Assembly: GCA_000149265.1 (NCBI GenBank)
Contig: CH002901.1
Span: 1,102,262 to 1,166,261 of the forward strand
DNA: 64,000 bases
Direction: 5' to 3'
From: Ciona savignyi
Lineage: Eukaryota; Chordata; Ascidiacea; Phlebobranchia; Cionidae
Shown: in pieces, positions 12,101 to 21,297 of the stretch
Position numbering within the stretch: position 1 is the first letter of the stretch
How the letters are laid out: the number at the start of each line of letters is the position of its first letter
Notes under the pieces: generated by a model
Seen by the model: the letters and a program-made list of their open reading frames with translations, nothing else
Database searches by the model: none
What the model was told of the DNA's origin: nothing
Translations under genes and position numbers: made by a program

Positions 12101-15100
12101 CCTGCAGTAAAGGCTGTAACCTCCGCCCCCTCAATCATCAAACAGGCATTACTGGAGATGAAATCTTCATTAGAAAAGGTAATCATTATTTTAATTTCTT
12201 AGAAGTTACAAGGCTTGCATTTTGGAAAGAACTCACACGTTTTCGACATCTATACAAATACAATAATATGCAAACTTGTAATTTTGAATGTTCCTAACAT
12301 TCAATATTTCCACAGAGCATACTGCAGCAATATTTAAATATCATTAGGTGTTAAAGCCAAAAACTGTCACAAATTTAACGAAATTGCAATGAATATTTCT
12401 TAAATCATTAAATATCGGTGTTATATTCCAGTCCTCTGCATATGAAGATGAGTTTTCCGACATTAGCAAAGCAGAATATGATGACGATGCCTCTACAGAC
12501 GAGGTATGACAACTCACAGAAACTAATTTTTGAAATCTAACCAATTCAAACTATTCACAGAGCTCATCTAAGTCCTCAAAAGCTTCTTCTAAAAGAAGTT
12601 TCTCTTCAAAGGTGAATTAATAATTTTTTTATAACTCTTCCAAATAATCTATGAAAAAGTGTAACACAATCTAAAATACAAAAATAGTTGTTCAATGTTA
12701 GCATATAAACATAGTTTAACATTTTGCCTCATATATCAAATGCAGAAGAACCTCGGGAAAAGTGCTTTAAAATACCTTGTACATGAGGATGCTACAGAGG
12801 ATAATGCTGATCAGGTTTGATGAAAACAAAAATATACCTAACAATAAAATTTACTAATTTCGATTGCATTGTAGGACGTGATTGAAACTCCTGCAGTAAA
12901 GGCTGTAACCTCCGCCCCCTCAATTATCAAACAGGCATTACTGGAGATGAAATCTTCATTAGAAAAGGTAGCCAAGTCTTTATATTTATTATCTTTTTAG
13001 TCTTTTTACATTTATTATTTTTGAAAGTTTAAAGAACCATGGAACATACTTTTAAAAGCTCAGAACATTCAATATTGCCATCAGTGCAGGTTATTGCAGT
13101 TGCCAAATATTAATAGGTGTTAGTGAATAAATATTAAATGTATATAAGTTTAATAAATATAAATATCTGTGTTTTATAGCAATCAGATGACAACGGCAAC
13201 CAGTCATCTGGATATGAAGATGAATTTTCCGACAGTGACAAAGCAGAATCTGATGATGACGATGCATCTTCAGACGAGGTATTATAACCCACCCAGGATA
13301 GTGGGATAGAATATTGCAGTGTGTTGTGTATGATTCACATGTTCCTTTAATTTAGTAGAACCCATTAATCCGCTGGTTTAGGCATTATCTGTTAAGTGCA
13401 TTGCCCAAGGACACAACTGACTAATTAGCGATCAGTTTCGAGCCTTACACATTTTGGTTGAAAGCCGTCACACTAAACCACCAGACTAACCTAAGTCTAA
13501 TCTATTGAATCTTAATAACTCAAACAATTCACAGAGCTCATCTAAGTCCTTAGTTGCTCCGAAAAGATGCCCATCAGTAAATGTGAGTACAATACAATAA
13601 AACATGCAGAAATATTGCATCACTGTTAGTGGGACAATAAGTTTAACAGTTGGCTTATTGTTTTTGTGCAGAAAAAACTCAAGGAAAGTGCCTCAAAACA
13701 CAGTGTAGATGAGCCCAAACAAGAGGACAAAGCCAAAATGGCACCGAAAGAAACAAATGAAGTCACAAAACCAGTCAAAGTGGCGACGAAAAAGGCAATC
13801 AAAGCACCTTCCAAGGAGGTTAGGATTTGTTGGATGGAATAAAAAGCTCAGCTTGCTAAGCAACTTATATTTCCATCTTGAGCAGACAAACGCTAAAAGA
13901 AGGACTTCAAAGCATAGGCAAGATGAGGTCATAAAGGAGGACAAATCTGAAGAGGAACAAATAGAAACAAATGAAGTCAAAAAACCAGTAAAAGTGGCAA
14001 CTAAGAAAGCAACTAAAGTACCTTCTAAGGAGGTTAGGATATATTTATTTTAGTGTTATTTTATTGTTGGGTAGAAATACTTATCATTTTTAAGAATAAC
14101 CTCCGTTAATATACCATTTTCCTATATCTAATACTTAAACACTATACTAGACATGTCTGTTATGGCTAGTTATAAATGTATTCTCTTGTTTTTTGTACCT
14201 ACAAACCAATAAATATAATGAATATGGTCATTGCTTCCCCACTACACTTTTAGTAGGTCTAGTGCTGGTATTTGATAGCTGAATGTTTGCAAGATTTTTT
14301 ACTCAATAATTTTCATTTCAGTCTTGCGAAACCAAACCTGAAAGTAATTATGATTCTGATGACACAACAATTGCTTCAGATTATGGAGAAACTTCCATCG
14401 AATATAAAGTTCCAGCGGAGCATACAAATGTAAACTTTGAACCATTTTGTTGACTTGATTATTAATTAACCAGTAGTCTATGAGTATGGTAGTACCTTGT
14501 CAGAAACAGACCCAAAAAATTGATTTTTTATGGGTATTAAGAATTGTAAACTCTACAAAGTACAATATATTATGTTTTGTTTTAATTGACACTGTTTATT
14601 GTAAAACTAATAAAGCATTACTATTAGAAGCAAGTACAACATAAGTGTCATTAAAATTTTATAAATATATAAAAAAAATTATCCAGAAACCCAAACAAAG
14701 CAGCAGTAACAAGGTTCCAATAGACTCTGCTGAGTCAAGAAGGATAGCGAAGGAAAGGAGAGAGGCTAAGAGAAAGTATGAGGTATATCAGGATGTCAAT
14801 TGCCTCACATTCGTCATCTAGAAAGATTAAAATGAAGTGAAACTTAACTCGATCCTTTGTAATTCCTTGACAGAAAAAGGTTGCCATAGCTCGTCTAACA
14901 GCGCCAGTCAGCAGAACTGATTCGCCAAGAGGACCTTATAGACCAACTCCACCTAGATCAAAGGTATAATTTATTAATATTGAACAAAACAGCAATTTCT
15001 TATTGTCTATATTAATAGAAAATAGTTAGAATACGGTGCTTTATAGCCTTTTCAGCAATTCGACTAACAACCAAAGGTTCCAAGATCCTTGGCAAAATAT

Positions 15101-18100
15101 AATTCAGCCATATGCTTAAACCTATTCAGTCAATTACCTAAAATAAAAGCCGTGTCTGACATGTATATCATGCTGCAATCGAATTCAGTAATCCGATGGT
15201 GGGAAATTGAAATCTAAGCAATCTTCCTTTTTTATTTTTGTCTGCACTTTCCATCCATAAGTTAAANNNNNNNNNNNNNNNNNNNNNNNNNNNNNNNNNN
15301 NNNNNNNNNNNNNNNNNNNNNNNNNNNNNNNNNNNNNNNNNNNNNNNNNNNNNNNNNNNNNNNNNNATTATGATTCTGATGACACAACAATGCTTCAGAT
15401 TATGGAGAAACGTCCATCGAATATAAAGTTCCAGCGGAGCATACAAATGTAAACTTTGGACTATTTTGTTGACTTGATGACCAACTTAACCAGTAGTCTA
15501 TAAGTAGGGAAGTACCTTGTCAGAAACAGACCCAGAAAGTTTGCTTTTTATGGGTATTAAGGATTGTAAACTTTATAAAATACAATATATTCTGTTGTGG
15601 TTTAATTTACACTGTTCCAACTAAATTTTTTATATCTAGAAACCCAAACAAAGCAGCAGTAACAAGGTTCCAATAGACTCTGCTGAGTCAAGAAGGATAG
15701 CGAAGGAAAGGAGAGAGGCTAAGAGAAAGTATGAGGTATATCAGAATGACCAATGCTTACCATTTCTTATCTCAAAAGATTAAAATTAAGTAAAATTTAA
15801 CTTGATTCTTTGTAATTCTTTGACAGAAAAAGGTTGCTTTAGCTCGTCTAACAGCGCCAATCAGCAGAACTGATTCGCCAAGACGACCTTATAGACCAAC
15901 TCCGCCCAGATCAAAGGTGACATTTTATCCTTATGTGGTAAAGCATGGTGATTTCTTATTGTCATTGGTAATATAGAAAAAATAGAATAATTTCTACAAT
16001 GGTCACTAAACTAATTCGTAATTACCTAAATTTTAAAATATGTGATCAGAGAAATATTCTTTTTTTCAGTCTTACACAACCAGAGCAGAAAGTAATTATG
16101 ATTCTGATGACACAACAATTGCTTCAGATTATGGAGAAACGTCCATCGAATATAAAGTTCCAGCGGAGCATACAAATGTAAACTTTGGACCATTTTGTTA
16201 ACATAATTATCATCTTAACTAGTAATATGACAGTACCTAGTAAGCAAACTTCTTAAAAGCAAGTCCAAAAAAGGTTTCGTTTTTATAGATTTAAATGACT
16301 GTAAATTTATGAAAGCCTAATATTTTCTGTTACTTTATAATTGAATATATTAAAATAGATTTTTTATATCCAGAAACCCAAACAAAGCAGCAGTAACAAG
16401 GTTCCAATAGACTCTGCTGAGTCAAGAAGGATAGCGAAGGAAAGGAGAGAGGCTAAGAGAAAGTATGAGGTATATCAGAATATCCATTGCTTACCATACT
16501 TCATTTAGTAAAATTGGAATTAAGTGAAATTTAACTCGATTCTTTGTAATTCCTTGACAGAAAAAGGTTGCCATAGCTCGTCTAACAGCGCCAATCAGCA
16601 GAACTGATTCGCCAAGACGACCTTATAGACCAACTCCACCCAGATCCAAGGTGACATTTCTACTTTTTTATACAAAATGCCAGTTTTTGTTCAGTCCACA
16701 GTGGTAAGTTTGATGCCTTGTGGGCCCAGGTGGTGTTAACAGTCATGCATATAATACACCATTAATTATATAAAATATTTGTTTATTTGTCAAATTTTCT
16801 TAAGAGTCATTTCATGCAAAGTTTCCTGTATCAAATTAGTTAGCTCGCTTACATATGTGGCTTGTTAACTCAAACGAGTCTTTGTATTCACAGAGACCTT
16901 CCTATGCAAGTGACACTGAGAGTGAACCAAGCACTGCCTCAATTGTTAGACGATATTACCAAAGAAAAGAGGTCTGTTTCATGTGTTATTTTTTAAGAGC
17001 CTTATAAAAGTATCAAAAAAATTAATAAAAGTGTTTAAAACAAAATTGTTTTTGTGCTTTATTATGCCAACAGTCGGTATTCTGATGTAACAATAAAATC
17101 TGTTTATTGATTTTTCAGTTTTCAAATAGAGGCAGTTCAAGGAGAGTTAGAAGCTGTAGCACTCAAACTAGACAGGTGAATAATTAGAAAATGTCAGTGA
17201 TTTAGTCAGTGGTACTTTGACAATGCCGAGACAGAGTGTGAAATATAAAAGAGTGTACTACAGCAGCCTAAGTTCAAGCCATATCGCGTCACAGGACCCG
17301 GCTACCTATGACGAAGGCTTTCAAAGTACCCGGCAAGATAATGCAGCTGGTGAGCGCACCACAGACAGCGGCGTAAGTTTTCATAGACACCGCCCAACAA
17401 CAGATGTGGTGGAATACCGAAACCAATCTTCGCCTGCGGCACAACAGCAGAATGGATGCATGGTACGTCTTCTTAATTAAAAATAGATTTTATGTAAGGT
17501 ATTTCTAAAAGTTTAAAGGTCCCAGCTATGCTTTGGCATATAACAGAATATTTTTCTGTCTTAAAATACAATTTATTTTAATAACTGCAGGGATCTAATT
17601 GTGAAATGAAACTCAATCAATTGATCAAAGATTGCAACGAACTGAAACAAGAAGTTCATGAATTCCGCTCCGCACCACCGGTAATTACCAAATTCAGCTA
17701 GTGTTACTCTTCTCGGATTTGTTTTGTTAGATAGTCTGCTTAATAACTTTTTAATCATTTACAGCCACCAGATTACGGGCCACAAATAAAAGAGTTGGTG
17801 AAGGATGTCAAGGAACTAAAGACAAGAATGATTGTGGTACGCTATAAACTAAACAAGCTAATGTCTATCAAAATACTGGTTTTAGCTGATACCGTATCTA
17901 ACAACAACAAAATGTAGCGGTAGACTATTCTTGCATTAATGCACATTACTTGCAATCCGTTTGGATAATTTCTTGTAAACACTCGTTCAACCTTTGCAGG
18001 TGGAAGGGGATGTCAAGGAGTTGAAGAGTAAAGACTGTTGCCGTGGTTCTGCTCATTGCAACTCCACTCCATCGGTAAATACAGGATTCAACTGGTTTTA

Positions 18101-20777
18101 AGTTGGGCGTATTTACTTGGATGAAAAACGAAAGTAGTTATTCTAGAATCTTAAATTTAAAAGTGTTAAAAAATTTAGGAGTGTTAAAAAATTTAAAATA
18201 TTAATGAATCGAAACTGCTTCTCTTCCCTGGGCAAGGTGTATAAGGTAATGGTGACATAGGAATTGAACAGTGAACCTACCGTATATGGCAGCCGTGTTG
18301 TAACCCCCACACTACGCAGCCAGAGTTAAACAAACATCATTTTACCACAGACTAGCCAAGCTGCTGCATCCCAAAGCACTGGCTCTACCCATCACGGTAC
18401 AGAGAGGGTGATAATAACTCCATCCCCAACTGTTGTGGTGATCCAGGACCCATCTGCAACCGTGGTCACCCAGCAATTGCATGCCTCTAGTAGCAAATCA
18501 TCCTGCAGCACACCATCCTGCAGCACACCTTCATGCAGCAGACCATCGTGCAGCACACCATCGTGCAGCAGAGCATCAACCAGCCCAATATCAGATGTAT
18601 GACGAAATTATGATAATTTTATTTTTGTCTCATTTGGTAGATGCTGGTTTTTATCATAAAGCAAAAATGGGCCATCGTGTCAAACACTGTATTGTCTTAT
18701 CATTACCTGGACCTCCTAAAATCTGTTATCACCGGCTTGGTTTGGATTACAGTCTAGATTGTGGCCAGCGTTGCTTCCTTTAAAACACAGTTTTTTTACT
18801 GCTGTAAATTCATAGTCACCCATCATATATTGCTATTTTGCCGTGCTGCGTGTTATTGAATATTTTTTTCTACCCCAGTGCCCCTGGAGCAACCAAGGTG
18901 ACGCCCACAATCCAAGGGATTGCTTCAAGTGCAGAGTGGTTAGACTTGAGAAAAAATACACTAAGGTAAATGGAGCAAAACTGGTGGAGTTAAACCCAGA
19001 ACTGACAAAATTTTGGGTTTCTTCGCAAAAAACATTTTTTCTAATTACTTGTTTTAAAAGGATTCCGAGGATCGAAAGCACATGAGAGAGGTGCACAACA
19101 AAACTCTGGACAAACTGGAGGCCAACAAACGTGAGGAGAAAGAATTCCTCAAGTCCGTCACCGGAGATATTCGGGACTTGCGAAAATCCGTTGTAAGTTT
19201 TAACCCAAAGTTTATTACTTTGTGCTATTCACAGTAGAATTATAGTCAACTTTTTTATTGCTATGTAGAATTTGATACAAATAATCCACATGAACTTTCC
19301 TGTGTCAAATATAAGTCTACAACATAATCGTACAATTTGTATGATCTACAATATGACCAAGTTCACCAAAATTTTACTTAGGATGCACGGACAAACAGAG
19401 CAAACGAGAGCTCCTCACGCCAGATCAGAACCCTCGTATTTCGAGTTCCACCGGTGAGTATTCACATTTGGACTTCTTTTCATATTTGACTGATAGATCG
19501 GAGGGATAAATTGACAATGTTTTTGTTTTTTATTCCTATTGTGTCAAAAGAAGCATATGGAGTTAATATTCTAATTTCATGTTTTTTGCTACAGGGAGTG
19601 GATTGGCAGCGAATTCGAGCCGGGTACAACTCTGTAGTAAACATTGTCCGTGACGACGCCAAATTCGTAAGTTTTGTTCAAGCCTTTTTACCCCAATGTT
19701 TAACCACAATCGTTTTTATCTTTTTTCTGCTTCTTAATTGTTAAATTAATTATTTTATCATCATGTTGGCAAGACTTTTTACCCAATGCTTAACTCATTT
19801 ACATTTAATTGCTTAATAATAATAAAACTGATGAAAGAAATATGCTTGACGATGTCATGGCAAAGAAATTAATAAAAAAGACATAATCGTTTTGTTTTTA
19901 CCCCAGAACACCATGTTAACTGTGGAAGAATATTTGAATTTCTTCAAACTGGCTTACCAAATGGCTGAGATTTCCAAATGGAGTGCTGAGGCTGTAAGTT
20001 TATATGGAAAAGTTATAAATGGTTCTTTAGTGATTGTTGATAGCTCACCATTATGTCCCTTTACGTTGCTTAAAGACGAAGATTAATCAGAATGTATAGC
20101 ACATGTCTCAAAAATGTACCACACCCTTAAAATGCTCTAATAATTCGACTATTGGCACAAGATAAATCATCAATTATTCAGTTTGCACTCCCGATACACA
20201 TACAGGGATAAAAAGGATCCTGTGCAAGTTTTAAAATGTAGAATTGAATCACAGGATAATATCTCTGGTAATCTGGTGTGATTATTCAGAGCTTGGCGGG
20301 AGAACTAGAAGTTCCATATTTGATTATAATCGTGACCACATGGGTGGTTAACCAACAAAAATTGCTTCGTTCTAGTCTTATGGGTTGTTCAGAGTGGCAG
20401 TAATTGAATAAATGGCACACAGTGATAGTTCTGACTGTATGTAGCTTTGTAGGAAAACTGTAAGATAAACACAAACATATCAATTCCCCATGTAATCTTA
20501 GTTATTAAACTTATGCTTTTCAATACAGTTCATGGACAACTTCAAGCACCACGGGTTGGTATCCGGCAAGTGGTTCCCTTCTGAGCTGTATGTCCAAGCG
20601 GCAGACGACTTCTGGAAAATACAGCGCACGGTTCGTACTAGTGTTGTTTATATTGGTGTGGAGTTGGTTTGGCATGAGCTGTGTGTGTCTTATCATACAC
20701 AAATGTGTGTGTATTAGCACTAAGTATCCGAATTGCTAATGAATATTTTTTTACAGGGAAGATGGGAACATATCTAA
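437..20777 (+). CDS. Giant modular Lys/Ser/Glu-rich protein, about 73 phase-0 exons, 5' end missing
   Basis: I do not recognise this protein. About 73 consecutive exons with GT/AG borders can be placed on the + strand, and every one has a length divisible by three and starts and ends in phase 0. Order: a Ser/Pro/Tyr-rich N-terminal part (exons 1-10), a 270-residue Lys/Glu helix (exon 11), short acidic/Ser and basic exons (12-19), an array built from recurring modules (5996-14032), a triplicated three-exon cassette (14322-16650), then unique exons ending in a helical domain (16894-20630). No signal peptide or membrane segment is visible. The high charge and low complexity suggest a nuclear or cytoskeletal scaffold, but that is only a guess. 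The span could be two genes; the continuous phase and shared module types argue for one. The start codon was not found. Confidence 0.6.
1049..1326 (+). mobile_element. SINE copy, full length, in modular-gene intron
   Basis: Nearly the same sequence as the copies at 55902 and 48123: TTGGTCTAGCGGTTAAGTGC head, TTGGGCAAGGCACTTTACAG body, AACATGAATATCCTATCC tail. It inserted about 30 bp before exon 4 of the modular gene. Confidence 0.85.
3399..4208 (+). CDS. Modular gene, exon 11: Lys/Glu-rich charged helix
   Basis: A single 810-bp exon (270 codons), by far the largest of the gene, opens with GQTDWSGVVYDKK and becomes an almost uninterrupted run of Lys, Glu, Arg and Asp with repeats such as KKEKKIEKKEKK. 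The pattern of alternating Lys and Glu blocks fits a long coiled coil or single alpha-helix, continuing to LDSLQDQLNFQQNDYKEAV. It is bounded by TTGCAG and a GTTAGT donor. The purine-rich strand also yields a long Phe/Ser-rich reading frame on the opposite strand, which is a composition shadow. Confidence 0.8.
4265..5861 (+). CDS. Modular gene, exons 12-19: short basic and acidic/Ser modules
   Basis: Exons 4265-4363, 4613-4693, 4840-4887, 4996-5061, 5185-5268, 5458-5559, 5617-5667 and 5790-5861, all phase 0. Several are founders or relatives of modules that recur later. HPRCADKAEAGPSS (4613) resembles HPVLAEQSESES (7438, 11410). The exon ending ISADKHS (4996) resembles the exon ending STDKYS (11706). 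SLSSAYGDGQCSD (5458) resembles SSAYEDEFSD (12432). The Ser-rich exon at 5617 resembles those at 12561 and 13535. Exon 19 is a Ser/Glu/Asp run ending in VEPPPAP. Confidence 0.65.
4440..4545 (+). mobile_element. SINE 3' fragment
   Basis: GGTAACCCGACAGTGGGCGC, GATCTGAAAATTGCC and CACGGCGATAAACATGAATA mark the 3' third of the SINE, in the intron before the exon at 4613. Confidence 0.7.
5996..14032 (+). CDS. Modular gene, exons 20-50: shuffled repeat-module array
   Basis: The recurring 49-residue module A (motif KETNEVxKPVKVATKKA, ending PSKE) is encoded by exons at 5996, 6802, 8354, 9132, 9867, 10723, 11869, 13672 and 13886, with a truncated relative at 12746-12814. Interspersed modules: B (starts xDCQ, ends SDSE) at 6315, 7111, 10190 and 11002; C (HPVLAEQSESES) at 6541, 7438 and 11410; D (Ser-rich, 20 residues) at 8059, 8933, 9669 and 10508; E (SNKSEQSLK) at 7336 and 11308; H (DMIETPAVKAV) at 12086 and 12875; acidic I at 12432 and 13180; Ser-rich J at 12561 and 13535; singletons at 7685 and 11706. 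All are phase 0, so any exon can be skipped or duplicated without a frameshift. Function unknown. Confidence 0.7.
8670..8772 (+). pseudogene. Decayed module-B exon in intron
   Basis: Sequence here resembles the B exons (AGCTCCTTGAAAAAGGAGGA parallels their NSLK..EEP part and is followed by a TTCTGATTTGAAGG end). It has lost the acceptor and carries in-frame stops, so it is read as a dead exon between the A exon at 8354 and the D exon at 8933. Confidence 0.55.
9440..9531 (+). pseudogene. Second decayed module-B exon
   Basis: This is the duplicate of the dead B exon at about 8670-8772, carried along by the tandem duplication. Both copies share the same damage, so the exon died before the duplication. 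Confidence 0.5.
13305..13496 (-). mobile_element. SINE copy, 3'-truncated, in modular-gene intron
   Basis: Complement of the SINE from the GTTCTAC..AAGGAAC body to the tRNA-like head, lying between exons 13180-13278 and 13535-13582. The 3' tail third is missing. Confidence 0.7.
14322..16650 (+). CDS. Modular gene, exons 51-59: triplicated three-exon cassette
   Basis: A K-L-M cassette occurs three times: K 14322-14429, (gap)-15448 and 16070-16177; L 14687-14782, 15640-15735 and 16373-16468; M 14874-14963, 15827-15916 and 16561-16650. K encodes the acidic ESNYDSDDTTIASDYGETS, L the basic ESRRIAKERREAKRKYE, and M the Ser/Pro-rich SRTDSPRRPYRPTPPRSK (the first copy reads PRG). The 96-bp L exon reads identically in all three copies, while its flanking introns differ at many sites. 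The middle K copy begins at the edge of an assembly gap and lacks one T after 15390 relative to its sisters, which would break its frame. Confidence 0.75.
15267..15366. other. Assembly gap (100 N)
   Basis: Exactly 100 N, a conventional placeholder rather than a measured length. The gap removes the 5' part of the middle K exon and its acceptor. Because it lies inside a repeated cassette, further cassette copies may be collapsed here. Confidence 0.95.
16894..20630 (+). CDS. Modular gene, exons 60-72: unique C-terminal region
   Basis: Exons at 16894-16971, 17119-17175, 17235-17462, 17591-17680, 17765-17836, 18000-18074, 18351-18596, 18879-18965, 19061-19192, 19382-19453, 19595-19666, 19907-19993 and 20529-20630, all phase 0. 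Content: RS-like basic exons, a 76-residue polar exon, short helical pieces (QLIKDCNELKQEV, IKELVKDVKELKTRM), a Cys/Ser/Pro repeat, a Cys-containing exon (CPWSNQGDAHNPRDCFKC), a charged coiled-coil exon, and a final helical stretch with VDWQRIRAGYNSVVNIVRDD, LTVEEYLNFFKLAYQMAE and KWFPSELYVQAADDFW. The last part looks like a folded alpha-helical domain, which I cannot name. The acceptor of the 17235 exon is weak. Confidence 0.65.
18225..18322 (-). mobile_element. tRNA-like SINE fragment, second family
   Basis: On the - strand this reads GGCTGCGTAGTGTGGGGG, then ACGGCTGCC, then GTTCACTGTTCAATTCC. It resembles a tRNA A box, anticodon arm and B box, and differs from the main SINE of the window. 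It lies in the intron before the Cys-repeat exon. Its 3' limit is uncertain. Confidence 0.4.
18480..18585 (+). repeat. Coding minisatellite: Cys-Ser-Thr-Pro repeat
   Basis: Imperfect tandem 12-15-bp units (TGCAGCACACCATC and variants) inside the exon 18351-18596 encode SCSTPSC/SCSRPSC repeated about five times. This gives a Cys-rich patch in an otherwise Ser/Thr/Val-rich exon. Confidence 0.75.
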
Positions 20778-20890
20778 CAACTCAAAATGTGTCATCAGTG
20801 TTTCTTTGTATTTGTGTATTTGTTTGTACTTCTCGCATTTGTGTACGTATGCATTAATAAAAACTCGGAAATAAAATTGTTTTGCTGAAT
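20757..20890 (+). CDS. Modular gene, probable terminal exon with poly(A) signals
   Basis: After a TTTTTTACAG acceptor the exon reads GRWEHI then TAA (20757-20777), in phase with the preceding exon, which ends at 20630. AATAAA motifs at 20856-20861 and 20870-20875, followed by a GT-rich stretch, make a good cleavage region. An alternative downstream terminal exon also exists (20940). Confidence 0.55.
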
Positions 20891-20928
20891 ACTCATTACA
20901 TCGTTCAAAGGCTGATATGTTGGTTGTA

Positions 20929-20934
20929 TTTATT
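20929..20934 (-). terminator. Candidate poly(A) signal of NCKAP1
   Basis: TTTATT on the + strand is AATAAA on the - strand, about 365 nt beyond the NCKAP1 stop at 21298. If used, the NCKAP1 3' UTR overlaps the alternative last exon of the convergent modular gene. Confidence 0.35.
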
Positions 20935-20939
20935 TGCAG

Positions 20940-21056
20940 CATAAATCAGAATGTAACATCACATTTCATTTGGTTGATAAGTCAAGTGCGGAAAAGGAAC
21001 ATGAACAGCAGATTATATTCCAGGTTTGCCACAGCAGCAATTCCATGATTAATTAG
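20940..21056 (+). CDS. Modular gene, alternative terminal exon
   Basis: After TTTGCAG an open phase-0 segment encodes CNITFHLVDKSSAEKEHEQQ. It either splices at 21023 or reads through to a TAG ending at 21056. It is an alternative to the 20757 exon. It lies opposite the likely 3' untranslated region of NCKAP1. Confidence 0.4.
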   Translation, partial: HKSECNITFHLVDKSSAEKEHEQQIIFQVCHSSNSMIN

Positions 21057-21297
21057 CACAACAACAACAACACATATAATACATATTACAGTTCACTTGA
21101 TAATACGCACGAAAAAGTATTAGTAAAAAGTATGCTTTTAACCCATATGGCAAAGTTGCTATGACCGCGAGATATGTTTACGCTGACGCCATACATTCAC
21201 TTTGGTTCCAAGAACTTTCCGTCTTCATAGATACTTCCAAGTTGGTGATTATGGATATACCTTTCCACAGTAGTATAAAAATCCTAGTTGTGGTGGC

